Positions 1 to 7,920 of a DNA stretch of 20,000 nucleotides are shown piece by piece. The translations under genes and the position numbers were made by a program. Position 1 is the stretch's first letter; every line of letters begins with the position of its first letter. The notes under the pieces are model-generated. The model was not told where the DNA came from. It did no database searches and saw only the letters and a list, made by a program, of their open reading frames with translations. Source of the stretch: Stramonita haemastoma (taxonomy: Eukaryota; Mollusca; Gastropoda; Neogastropoda; Muricidae); assembly GCA_030674155.1 (NCBI GenBank), contig CM060324.1, positions 61,364,280-61,384,279 on the forward strand, given 5' to 3'.

Positions 1-364
1 AGTATTGATCCCTGTGGTATTCCATATTTCATGGGTAATAAGGTAATCTCCTAGGCCCAATTTCAATAATTTGTTGATGATTACTGAGAAATGGGTGTAA
101 AATCTTAATGCCTGGTTGGAAATCTTATGGAATTTGAATTTTTGGATGAAAAGAGAAATTAATTTTATTGGAGATGAACGTTGCTCAACTGTATTTAGAG
201 TTTTTGACACATTCTACATGCCTGATAAAACATTTTGAAGGCAATATTTCCTCCCTTTCAAAGGCTATTATAAAGAGTGAGTTTCTTTTTTTAATGTTCA
301 AAGTCGCCGAAAAGTCCAAAGAAAAGTCTGTATGTAATGGAAATGAGGCATCAGTTTTTATGTA
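1..364. other. AT-rich low-copy DNA, no gene recognised
   Basis: This stretch is AT-rich and not simple-repeat. A 65-codon frame at 168-365 (+) and a 71-codon frame at 185-400 (-) are open, but neither translation has a motif I recognise and they overlap on opposite strands. I see no homology to the other parts of the window before about position 365. It may be intron or intergenic sequence. Confidence 0.5.
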
Positions 365-617
365 AAATTGTCGACTGTGCTGTTCAGCTATCTGAAACAA
401 GGGTGTGGATAACCAAATGTTTGAAAGTAAGCTTTTATTTTCTAATTCTGAAGAGATATAGAAAAAGACACCTTTAAATTGGGGAATTGCTAGTCTAATA
501 TATAGGTTTTAAAAGTTTGAAGACAACAACTCAAGCTTTGAGTTCTGTATGGGGATCTGCCCCTAACTTCTAATCCTCCGAACTTTGGAGTGATGTGTTG
601 TCTATCTTCCCATGTTT
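365..617 (+). repeat. Dispersed repeat family T, copy 1
   Basis: This aligns over its length with 13793-14055 (+), and its last 100 bases align with the reverse complement of 13350-13479. Shared landmarks are a 'TGGGGAATTGCTAG/TTTGGAATTGCTAG' block, then 'CTAACTTCTAATCCTCC' at about 561-580, then 'GATGTGTTGTCTATCTTC' at about 593-609. No transposase or reverse transcriptase coding is visible. In all three copies a long purine-rich tract follows directly downstream of the 'GATGTGT' block, so that tract may be part of the element. Boundaries are approximate. Confidence 0.7.
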
Positions 618-905
618 GTGCCAAGGAGAAGCATAGGGGAGGGGGGAAAAGGATAGGAAGAAAGGGAACAGAAGGATAAGGGGAGGTGGGGGTGGGGATG
701 GAGGGGGATGGGGAGGGATGGGGAGAGAGAGAGGGGTGGAGAGGGAGGGGAGGGTGGGGGAGGGATGGGAAGTAGTGAGGGAGGGGGAGTAGTGGGGAGG
801 GGGTGGGGGTGGGAGGGGGAGTGTGGGGGGAGGGGGAGCAGTGGATGGGGAGGGATAGGTAGAGGGGGTGGGGGTAGGGGAGGGGGTAGGGGGGAGGAGG
901 AAGAG
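618..905. repeat. Purine-rich GGGGA/GGGGT tract (tail of T copy 1)
   Basis: About 290 bases of nearly pure G/A with some T on the plus strand, built from irregular GGGGAGGG and GGGTGGGGG units. Several frames stay open across it on both strands, giving Gly/Arg/Glu or Pro/Ser translations. That is a composition effect, not a gene. G-runs of 4-6 at short spacing could in principle form G-quadruplexes on the plus strand. Confidence 0.85.
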
Positions 906-1160
906 ATTCGGGGGCCCACACGGGGAAGAGAACCCCAACACACTCCGAACCTGGACACCGATTCCTCCTCATTCCTTCCGTCAATAAGTGACACAGCTTT
1001 CGGCTTGGGGCAAAACCAGCAGATTATTATTTTCACCTGTGCCTTTCTCATGCAAAGTGGCCGGCCTGCTCTTTGTCAACCCCGCTTCACCTGTGACTGG
1101 CACTTCTTTCCCTGTGTGTGCTGGTGTCACGCTGTGGAGTCGATACGTCATCTGTGGCTG
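906..1160. other. Mixed-composition spacer, nothing recognised
   Basis: More balanced in base composition than its neighbours and not repetitive within the window. I recognise no domain, RNA or element here. The spacer ends at a short (CAT)n then (CAG)n run at about 1164-1213. Confidence 0.4.
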
Positions 1161-1163
1161 TCA

Positions 1164-1213
1164 GCATCATCATCATCATCAACATCAGCAGCAGGAGCAG
1201 CAGCAGCAGCAGC
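1164..1213. repeat. (CAT)n / (CAG)n trinucleotide run
   Basis: Short adjoining trinucleotide runs: CAT repeats at about 1166-1182 and interrupted CAG repeats at about 1186-1213. One translation would be His-rich and then Gln-rich, but there is no support for coding. Confidence 0.85.
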
Positions 1214-1240
1214 TGCCGATAGTCAGGCTTCAGTGAGCCA

Positions 1241-1321
1241 GTCACACTGGGGGCTAGTGGTTAGAGCTGTGTGCTCGTGATGTGATGTTATGTGAGAGTG
1301 CAGGTTTGAGCCTTTACTAGT
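1241..1321 (+). mobile_element. tRNA-like SINE head remnant
   Basis: A GGGGCTAGTGG string at 1250-1260 matches 9 of 11 positions of the RNA polymerase III A-box consensus (TRGYNNARNGG). GGTTTGAGCCT at 1303-1313 matches 9 of 11 positions of the B-box (GGTTCGANNCC). The 53-base spacing is long but usable. No SINE body follows: a TG/CG microsatellite begins six bases later. I read it as a decayed tRNA-derived SINE head, not a functional tRNA gene. Confidence 0.45.
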
Positions 1322-1326
1322 AAAAT

Positions 1327-1359
1327 TGTGTGTGTGCGTGTGCGTGCGTGCGTGCGCGC

Positions 1360-1390
<31 letters not shown>

Positions 1391-1400
1391 TGTGTGTGTT
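1327..1400. repeat. (TG)n-(CG)n-(TG)n microsatellite, Z-DNA-prone
   Basis: Alternating purine-pyrimidine throughout: TG and TGCG units, a pure CG core at about 1354-1373, then TG to 1400. Uninterrupted CG flanked by TG is the classical sequence type for left-handed Z-DNA. Confidence 0.92.
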
Positions 1401-1494
1401 GATTTCTCTTGTTTTTATTTTTAGTTTGAACGAAAATCCTAGAGATAAAATATGCCAAACTTGTGATTTAAAGCAAAATTCAATTTTGAAGGAG

Positions 1495-1618
1495 AAGAAG
1501 AGAGAAGGAGAAGAAAGAAGAAGAAGAAGAAGAAGAAGAAGAAGAAGAAGAAGAGAGAAGAAGAAGAAGACAACAACAACAACAACAACAACAACAAAAC
1601 AACAACAACAACAAGAGA
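1495..1618. repeat. (GAA)n followed by (CAA)n microsatellite
   Basis: GAA/AGA repeats run to about 1570, then ACA/CAA repeats to about 1613. Long GAA tracts can form triplexes. The Lys/Arg/Glu and Thr/Gln translations over this stretch are repeat artefacts. Confidence 0.92.
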
Positions 1619-1684
1619 AGGTGGAAGTGGAAGAGATGTACCTAGAGCGAAATCTACCAGGAGAATTTGAGCTCTGGGCATTTT

Positions 1685-1727
1685 GAAACACACACACACA
1701 CACACACACACACCACACACACACACA

Positions 1728-1762
<35 letters not shown>

Positions 1763-1774
1763 CGCACCCCACAC

Positions 1775-1825
<51 letters not shown>
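1685..1825. repeat. (CA)n-(CACG)n-(CA)n microsatellite
   Basis: CA repeats at 1685-1728, an ACGC run to about 1761, a short non-repeat break, then CA repeats to 1825. The order mirrors the TG-TGCG-TG tract at 1327-1400, so the two are complementary in the same molecule, separated by about 285 bases. Confidence 0.93.
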
Positions 1826-1826
<1 letters not shown>

Positions 1827-1937
1827 GAAAATGTTGCAATAGATTCCAAAGATTAAGATCGAAAATGAGAAGGGGAAAAAGCCTGTTAAGACAGATTATT
1901 TTTAGGCTTGAAGGGGATACCCTGTCTGTATCCCTAG

Positions 1938-2235
1938 CTGTCTAAGCTGCTTTGGCGTGTAAAACGTATGGATCTACCACTCCCTCCAAATCAATTTTCC
2001 TTCACAGATGAGCAACTTGGGTTCTAAAGGTACGCTGACAATCTTCAGGATTTATTTCACATCTGTCTGCTTCCGTTGCCGATTTGGACAGGCATCTCCA
2101 AAATAGACACTGATTTGTTGGTCCAGTGATTAAAAACACCAATTTAGCGCTATAGATCCTTGGATTCATTTCAGTCCAAAGCTGTGTTTCTTTTAAATTT
2201 TTATAAAGTGAATTATTGGTTTCTTTATGATCGCA
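1938..2235 (+). repeat. Dispersed repeat family K, copy 1, with tRNA-like internal promoter
   Basis: Pairs with 11989-12285. Shared landmarks are 'GCTTTGGCGTGTAA' near the left end, 'AAATCAATTTTC', 'GCTGCCGATTT/GTTGCCGATTT', and then a tRNA-like segment. TGGTCCAGTGA at 2119-2129 fits the A-box at 10 of 11 positions, and a weak B-box-like GGATTCATTTC sits at 2162-2172. The A-box to B-box distance is 43 bases in both copies, and the offset from the left landmark to the A-box is 180 versus 183. No coding capacity is visible. The family was recognised only by the internal comparison. Confidence 0.6.
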
Positions 2236-2940
2236 ATAAGCTTGAAGTGTTGATATAGATGTCAGTGACTAAGATTCTTCTTCGTTGTCGTCAAACGATC
2301 AGACAGCTACTCTTGTTGTCTGGCACATGAATGAAAAATTAATTGCGTTGTGCTGCCGTTAAGCGCCTGACAAGTCAGGTCCCGCACATTTGACTTCGCC
2401 GTGGGAGAGAATTGTTTTCTTTTCAGTAGTCTTTCTAGGGGAACATGGCAGGAGAGTGGACCAAGAAGACAGAAAAGGGACAAAGGGGTGACGGGAAGAA
2501 AAGAAAGAAGGTAGAAAGAAAGAGAGAGATGGGAAAGAGCTAGTTCCAAGCACAGCATTTCCAGAATGTAGGGATGTTGTTTATACTGGCAAACTTTCAA
2601 AATCCCCACAAGGAAAGTCTGTTATTGAAAATGAGGATTTCACAGTACATTAAACAGTTCCAAGCGACTAAATTGTTTCTTGCAATAGTGTGTTTATCAA
2701 AATACTACAAAATGCCACCATCATCACAACAACGACAGCAACCTCAACAAAGTTTATTGACAGAAATAGCAAAGTCAAACATGAGAAGAAGAGAAAAACA
2801 GTGACTTTGCAAACGTGTGATGTTCTTGTATTTCTCTGTTGAGAGATCGAATTTCTCACAGCAAAACCTGTGGTAACAATTTAGTATAGAGCAATGCAAT
2901 ACACAGCAATGGAAAATATAATAGAACAAGACAAGACCCG
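2236..2940. other. Low-copy DNA, nothing recognised
   Basis: No repeat partner in the window and no recognisable protein. A reading frame at 2307-2609 (-) is open for 100 codons but is leucine/serine-rich without a motif. There is a short purine-rich patch at 2450-2535. A perfect 6-bp inverted repeat, CCTGAC-AA-GTCAGG, lies at 2366-2379 and is probably chance. Confidence 0.4.
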
Positions 2941-2962
2941 ATTTATTTATCTATTCATTTAC

Positions 2963-3001
<39 letters not shown>

Positions 3002-3078
3002 TTATATTCATTCATTCATTTTATTCATTCATCCATTCATTTATTCATTCATTCAGTTACTTTTTATTTGTTTATGCT
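2941..3078. repeat. (TTTA)n then (ATTC)n microsatellite, likely expanded SINE tail
   Basis: TTTA units run to about 3003 and ATTC/TCAT units to about 3057. The tract abuts the 3' end of a minus-strand family S SINE copy that begins at 3080. In better-preserved S copies the tail is AAAT/AATC-like (about 15205-15229), so this microsatellite is probably that tail, expanded. Confidence 0.85.
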
Positions 3079-3079
3079 T

Positions 3080-3176
3080 CCATTTCAACGATAATGGAAT
3101 AAGCACTCGTGCACTTTCTTTGAAATCCAGTCCCCCTGTGCATGCAGTTTTGTAAATCTTGTCACTCGTTCCCACA
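3080..3176 (-). mobile_element. SINE family S, 3' part (copy A1)
   Basis: The 3' end of the S element read in reverse: 'ATAATGGAATAAGCACTCGT' at 3091-3110, then the 'CCAGTCCCC' and 'GCAGTTTTGTAAATCTTGTCA' blocks shared with copies at 4933, 15003, 18733 and 18955. The copy stops in mid-body at about 3176, where an oppositely oriented copy starts. Confidence 0.8.
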
Positions 3177-3400
3177 TCAGTGGCGACTTCATTCCCCGGA
3201 AAGTTCATGCGGAGAGCAGAAGGTCCATGTGCCAACACACGCAGAACATCGTGCACATCTCTTAAAATACCCTCATCTGCTTTTCGGAAGAGTAAGCCTT
3301 CATGTGCCGGTTGGAAGTGATGGCGAAGCTGACAGCATGCCGCTTGTGTCCTGTTCAGACACCAGCCCTGAAGTCTCCATGTGCACATATCCCCATTGTT
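3177..3400 (+). mobile_element. SINE family S, core plus Y module (copy A2)
   Basis: Forward-oriented S core, diverged. It contains 'AACACACGCAGAACAT' at about 3233, 'CTGCTTTTCGGAAGAGTA' at about 3279-3296 and 'ATGTGCCGGTTGGAAGTGATG'-type sequence, matching 7238-7345. It continues into 'GTGTCCTGTTCAGACACCAG' at about 3346-3365, matching the longer Y-type 3' module of copy D ('GACACCATCCCTGAAG' at 7387-7402). A1 and A2 are therefore inverted relative to each other and carry different 3' modules. Confidence 0.65.
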
Positions 3401-3500
3401 CAACCTCAGAGCTTGACCTCTAGCCAAGGAGAGAAAAGGAAAAGGCCATTTAGTTAACTCTGACTTCCTTTGTTCTCTCTTTCCATTATTCTTTTTTTCA

Positions 3501-3785
3501 AGGATAATGGAATAAGCACTCATGTGATTTTTTTACCTACGGTCCCCGTGCGTATACAATTTTTTTCAATTCTGTCGACATGTCCTCCATTCCCACCTGT
3601 ACACAATGGCCTACTCTTTGGAGAAGCGGGACGGGCTTTAACGTGTGTGCAAGATGTTCTGCGTGCGTTCACACACTGGACGTTGGTTTATAGTCTCACT
3701 GAGGGATTTAAGGGGGAGTGGAGTTGCCACTGATGTTAACTCCAGAGGAACATATCCCTACTGTTAGCTGTGATGATCAACAGAA
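3501..3785 (-). mobile_element. SINE family S, near-complete body (copy B)
   Basis: Starts with the reversed 3' end 'AGGATAATGGAATAAGCACT' at 3501-3520. It runs through the conserved 'CACAATGGCCTACTCTT' and 'GTGCAAGATGTTCTGCGTGC' core to the region corresponding to the 5' linker (about 3700-3785). Copy E at 14296-14600 aligns with it over this whole extent, including 'GGAGTTGCCACTGATGTTAA' versus 'GGAGTCGGCACTGACGTTCA'. No tRNA-like head is evident at the right end. Confidence 0.8.
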
Positions 3786-4130
3786 GATGGCTGCAGTCTC
3801 ATAGAAGGAGGAAAGCAGATTATTGTCAGTGAAAACAATGTGATGAGAAATGGAGATTTGTCAACAACTGATATAAAGAAAATTTCAACTGTTTCAGTGA
3901 GGGAGCTTTTGAGCTGTGGTTTTCAGAAGGTATTGAGCTGGGGGTTTGTCTTTTGTTTTTTACATTTTGTTCATTAAATCTGATGTTTCAATCGAGCTGT
4001 GAAAAAGATGGTATGCTACGCTTAAGCTAACGTTATGAATCTTTCTTTAGTGACTCCCTGCCATACGTGTCTCTGTTCCTTTGTGTATAGATCTCCCTGT
4101 CACTCTTTATATGCTTATTGCTCTGTCTGT
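3786..4130. other. Low-copy DNA, nothing recognised
   Basis: No partner in the window, no domain-bearing reading frame and no RNA-like structure that I can support. Composition is AT-rich and not simple-repeat. Confidence 0.4.
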
Positions 4131-4212
4131 ATATCTGTCTGTCTCTGTCTCTGTCTGTCTGTCTCCATCTATCTATCTCTCCCCCCCCCTCTCTCTCTCT
4201 CTCTCAAAACAC

Positions 4213-4271
<59 letters not shown>

Positions 4272-4275
4272 CATA
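4131..4275. repeat. Compound (TCTG)n-(CT)n-(CA)n microsatellite
   Basis: TCTG units to about 4163, ATCT and CT units to about 4205, then CA repeats with regularly placed CAAA interruptions (about 4230 and 4254) to 4274. The translations over it are Ser/Leu- and Thr/His-rich artefacts. Confidence 0.92.
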
Positions 4276-4334
4276 CTACAATCTGCTGTGCATGCCAGCA
4301 CTCAACTCAAGACAAAGAGAATGGCATGGTAGTT

Positions 4335-4350
4335 CCCCCCCCCCCCCCCC
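4335..4350. repeat. Poly-C run (16)
   Basis: Sixteen uninterrupted C residues. The exact length may be a sequencing or assembly estimate. Confidence 0.9.
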
Positions 4351-4540
4351 ACTCTGTTACTGCCCGACACAATCAATACCTTCCACCACACCTCAGAGTT
4401 GTAGGAATTTTTAAAGAAACAAAACGCAGCCATCTGTATCATAATACACCCGAACACACTCTAACCTTAAAAAAAAATCACAGGTAACAAAAGCCTTTCC
4501 CACCAAACGATCATCATCGGTCAAAGTTGGCGACCCCATT

Positions 4541-4790
4541 TGTCCTCAATACAGCGGAAATGACATGGGCCCAGGAGCACGTGACGACTAACCCCAGTGG
4601 CTGACGGGAAGGAAGGAAGGGGAAGGGAGATAAAGCAGAATGACTGGCTCTCAGTGCCAAATGGCAAATACGTGTTGGGGAAAAAACAAGCTGTTATTGG
4701 ACAGGGATGGTGGGGGGGGGGGGGGGGAGGAAAGTGGCGTGCGATTTACACTGCTCTGCTTCTGTTTGCCTGACTAAATGGCTAACTTTC
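4541..4790 (+). repeat. Dispersed repeat family P, copy 1
   Basis: Pairs with 12559-12800. Shared blocks are 'CAATACAGCGGAAATGAC' (4547-4564) versus 'CAATACGGCGGAAGTGAC', an 'AGCACGTGAC' containing a CACGTG palindrome (4578-4583), 'AGGGAGATAAAGCAGAATG' versus 'AGGGAGATAAGGCAGAATG', 'CCAAATGGCAAATACGTGTT', and 'CAAGCTGTTATTGGACAGGG'. A 16-base poly-G at 4712-4727 interrupts copy 1 only. No coding or tRNA-like region is seen and the family is unidentified. Confidence 0.7.
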
Positions 4791-4796
4791 TGTGGG

Positions 4797-4932
4797 GCGG
4801 TGGGGGGGGGGGGTGGGGAGTGTGGAGGGGGTGTGTGCGTACCTACGTGCATGCGTGCGTGCGCGCGCACGCGTGTGTGTAGGTGTATGTGTGAGTGGTG
4901 TGTGTGTGTGTGTGCGTTTGAGTGTGTTTTAT
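4797..4932. repeat. G-rich then (TG/GC)n microsatellite, Z-DNA-prone
   Basis: A G-run at about 4801-4813, then alternating GTGC/GCGC units centred on 4850-4880 and TG repeats to about 4928. It lies immediately upstream of S copy C. Confidence 0.85.
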
Positions 4933-5066
4933 ATTGATGATAATGGAATAAGCACTCATTTGCTTTTTTATTTACATTTAGTCCCCGTGTGTATGCAGTT
5001 TTGTAAATCTTGTCATCTGTTCCCACCGGCACACAATGGCCTACTCATATGAAAGGGAGGTGTTGG
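4933..5066 (-). mobile_element. SINE family S, 3' part (copy C)
   Basis: Reversed S element beginning 'GATGATAATGGAATAAGCAC', with 'AGTCCCCGTGTGTATGCAG', 'TTGTAAATCTTGTCATCTGT' and 'CCCACCGGCACACAATGGCC'. It stops in the mid-body after 'CTACTCATATGAAAGGG', and a TG microsatellite starts six bases later. It is thus bracketed by TG tracts on both sides. Confidence 0.85.
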
Positions 5067-5071
5067 GAGGA

Positions 5072-5087
5072 TGTTGTGTGTGTGTGT

Positions 5088-5154
<67 letters not shown>

Positions 5155-5418
5155 CTGTGTCGGTGTGTGTGTGTATCTGTGTCGGTGTGTCTGTGTGTCT
5201 GTGTGTGTCTGTGTGTTTAAGTGTGTGTCTGTGTGTTTAAGTGTGTGTGTCTGTCTGTCTGTGTCCGTCTTTCTGTCTGTTGGGGCCTGTTTGTCTTTAT
5301 CTCAATTCTCCTTTCTCTGTCTCGCTGTATCTGTCAGTCTCTGTGCCTGTCCGTCTGTCTGCCTGTCTCTCTCTGTATAAATATATATATATACATATAC
5401 ATATATACATATATATAT

Positions 5419-5484
<66 letters not shown>

Positions 5485-5495
5485 CACAGATATAT

Positions 5496-5577
<82 letters not shown>
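5072..5577. repeat. Compound microsatellite (TG)n-(TGTC)n-(TA)n-(CA)n-(TA)n
   Basis: TG at 5072-5152, TG mixed with TCTG to about 5280, a short TCTC-rich spacer, TCTG at about 5340-5372, TATA/TACA at 5378-5420, CA at 5421-5488, then nearly pure TA at 5490-5577. The long TA run would extrude or melt readily. All the long open frames here are repeat products. Confidence 0.93.
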
Positions 5578-5579
<2 letters not shown>

Positions 5580-5660
5580 TTGACTTGACAAAAAACCCAC
5601 AATTCTGCTGGGCACCACTCCCTCCAAGCACACAGTTGAGGTAAAATAGTAAAATAAGAA

Positions 5661-5893
5661 TAAAAACACCACTGTATTCGGCGTCATCTCTTTATTTTCA
5701 GCAAAGTTTTGCTTCTCTCCCGAAGCTTTCTCAGGCTGAATGGATAACAATAGTAAAAGCAGTTTGTTTTTTTTCAAGCTTTTTGGGTAGGCTAGTGTTA
5801 ATATTGTCATCCATTCAGCCTGACGAAGCTTCGGAATAGAAGTAAAAATGTGCTGAAAATTAAGAGATGAAGGTGAACACAGTCGTGTTTTTA
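5661..5893. mobile_element. Foldback element: 92-bp inverted arms, 49-bp loop
   Basis: Arm 1 is 5661-5752. The reverse complement of 5802-5893 aligns with it without gaps over 92 bases, with 14 mismatches by my count (about 85% identity). Both outer ends are 'TAAAAACAC', and both arms contain 'TCAGGCTGAATGGAT'. The 49-base spacer has no coding. The outer right end abuts the ATGT microsatellite directly. It could be a palindromic non-autonomous transposon or two copies of a short repeat inserted in opposite orientation. No superfamily is assigned. Confidence 0.85.
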
Positions 5894-5895
5894 AT

Positions 5896-6080
5896 TATGT
5901 ATGTATGTATGTATGTATGTATGTATGTATGTATGTATGTATGTATGTATGTATGTATGTATGTATGTATGTATGTATGTATGTTATGTATGTATGTATG
6001 TATGTATGTATGTATGTATGTATGTATGTATGTATGTATGTATGTATGTATGTATGTATGTATGTATGTATGTATGTATG

Positions 6081-6130
<50 letters not shown>
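5896..6130. repeat. (ATGT)n then (TA)n microsatellite
   Basis: About 190 bases of ATGT with a single phase slip near 5983, then TA from about 6086 to 6130. A 4-base unit keeps all frames open except where stops fall, which explains the long Tyr/Val/Cys/Met translations. Confidence 0.95.
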
Positions 6131-6134
<4 letters not shown>

Positions 6135-6587
6135 ATCCACATTCATACACACATACATACACAGATGCATAAATGCCTCCATGCATGCAGCCACCCAACC
6201 AGCCAGCCAGCCAGCCATTCATCCACCCTGGGTGCAACAGACATCCCAGCTTGTTAAAAAAAAAAATGGAAGAAGGCCTTCCCCTCCCCCTCCTGTACTT
6301 AGTGCTGATAAAACTGTATACTGTTTTTTTATTTTTAAAATAAATAAATTTCATTGGTCTGTTAGCTGACGCCCACCAAATATGGTCAAACAGGTCAGCT
6401 ATGATTGACAGGGGAAAAGACATGGGCACTGACCTGCCATCACAAAACCATGTCATGCAAATCAGGTGAAATTTGATTAGCTGCATCTGGGTTTTTATTC
6501 TTGTTTATATTGAAACTTTAGATTCAGCCTTTGGCGTGCTGCACATGGATAAGCTGTAGGTTACTGATGATGCGTAGAAGTGTGGGA
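6131..6587. other. Low-copy DNA, nothing recognised
   Basis: Non-repetitive apart from short CAGC units near 6195-6215 and an A-run at 6256-6267. An 8-bp inverted pair, TAGCTGAC (6363-6370) and GTCAGCTA (6394-6401), is visible but weak. No protein domain is recognisable on either strand. Confidence 0.4.
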
Positions 6588-7022
<435 letters not shown>

Positions 7023-7102
7023 AAAACAATAATGGTCTGTGTTGTTGCTATTGTCAATGTAATAGTAGCAGTGTTAGCTGTAGAAGTAGTGGCAGTAGGA
7101 AG

Positions 7103-7625
7103 GAAGGTGGCAGGATGGTTAAGACATTCACCTGCCGACAAAAAAACATGAGCTTCTGGGTTCGATTCCCAGCATCGTCCTTTCCTCCCAGTTTGACGAA
7201 AAAACGAACTGAATATCAAAGTCATTCTGATGAGACTGTAAACTGAGGCCCCGTGTGCAAACGCACGCAAAACATTTTGCACACATGTTAAAAACCCGTT
7301 CTGCCTTTCGGAAGAGGAGGCTATTGTGTGTTGGTAGGACAGATGACCAAAAATGTTTAATCGGTATGCACAAAGGTGTCATGCTGAGACACCATCCCTG
7401 AAGAAAAAGCAGGAAGTTGGAGTTCCCAGGGCGGTTCCGGGCTGTAGGCCTGTATGGCAACATTCTAGCTGCTCCTGTGATGGCACTGGAACTTTGGTAC
7501 TGACGATTGCCTTTCCAATAGACCATTCCAGCGACGTGGAGAGGGGGGAGGGGTCTGCTGCATGGGTAACAGCTTGCCCTCCATACTTACTTACCCAGGC
7601 TTTACGATCTAGAGCCTAGGGTCTA
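7103..7625 (+). mobile_element. SINE family S, longest copy, tRNA-derived head (copy D)
   Basis: Head at 7103-7180: A-box TGGCAGGATGG at 7108-7118 (10 of 11) and a perfect B-box GGTTCGATTCC at 7159-7169. A perfect T-arm is visible (CTGGG 7156-7160, CCCAG 7168-7172, 7-base loop), as is a partly paired acceptor stem (7103-7109 with 7173-7179, one mismatch and one wobble). Linker at 7181-7237. S core at 7238-7345, starting 'GATGAGACTGTAAACTGAGG'. A longer 3' module (Y) at 7346-7625 is shared with 18365-18620 in reverse. No reverse transcriptase is encoded. The head places it among tRNA-derived SINEs, transcribed by RNA polymerase III from the internal boxes when active. Confidence 0.82.
7108..7169 (+). 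promoter_or_regulatory. Internal RNA polymerase III promoter of S copy D
   Basis: A-box at 7108-7118 and perfect B-box at 7159-7169, start-to-start 51 bases. This is the only head in the window with an intact B-box. Whether it is still transcribed cannot be told from sequence. Confidence 0.7.
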
Positions 7626-7920
7626 GTTGGCTTTTGGAGAACATCTGTAATGCTGACCTTCCCTATGCCCTTTTGGCTGGGAGAGAGGGGATGAGCTGTT
7701 GGCAAGGCGTTTCCACTATCATCAAATTTCTGCCCTGCCTTCTCTGCTGTTTTGGAGGTCATCGTCAAACACGACGGACAAACATATATGGCCCCCTTAT
7801 TGTAAACCATGACAAACGTAACCTTCCCCTCCCTCCTTCCCAACTTAGCCACAAGCCCCTTTCCCCAGCATCCTCTTCCTCCCCCAAACCTATCCCCTCT
7901 TCAAATCCACCACCTTTCCC
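7626..7920. other. Low-copy DNA, pyrimidine-rich at the right end
   Basis: Follows the S copy D Y module. A frame at 7634-8005 (+) is open but reads into the TTC array and has no recognisable domain. From about 7825 the plus strand becomes C/T-rich. Confidence 0.4.

Noticed and set aside
708..1280. 190-codon Gly/Arg/Glu frame as an RGG-type protein
   Set aside because: It lies in a purine-rich tract and three overlapping minus-strand frames are also open. The downstream part has no conserved motif.
2366..2379. CCTGAC-AA-GTCAGG hairpin as a terminator or regulatory site
   Set aside because: A 6-bp palindrome with a 2-base gap is expected by chance in 20 kb and has no supporting context.
3053..3523. 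156-codon minus-strand frame as a coding exon
   Set aside because: It spans the inverted S fragments A1 and A2. The sequence is explained by SINE copies, and the translation has no recognisable domain.
4335..4350. Poly-C and poly-G runs (also 4712-4727, 8646-8657, 18034-18052) as biological signals
   Set aside because: Homopolymer lengths are prone to sequencing error. They are reported only as repeats or within repeats.
5661..5893. MITE with assigned superfamily, or Penelope/LINE 3' end
   Set aside because: The arms vaguely recall 3' segments of invertebrate retroelements, but I see no target-site duplication, no diagnostic terminal motif and no coding, so only a foldback structure is claimed.
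6363..6401. TAGCTGAC / GTCAGCTA inverted pair as a structured RNA
   Set aside because: Eight bases with a 23-base loop and nothing around it. Chance is sufficient.
7103..7180. Functional tRNA gene
   Set aside because: T-arm and B-box are good, but the D and anticodon arms do not fold normally, the A-box to B-box spacing is too long, and a SINE body follows directly. It is a tRNA-derived SINE head.
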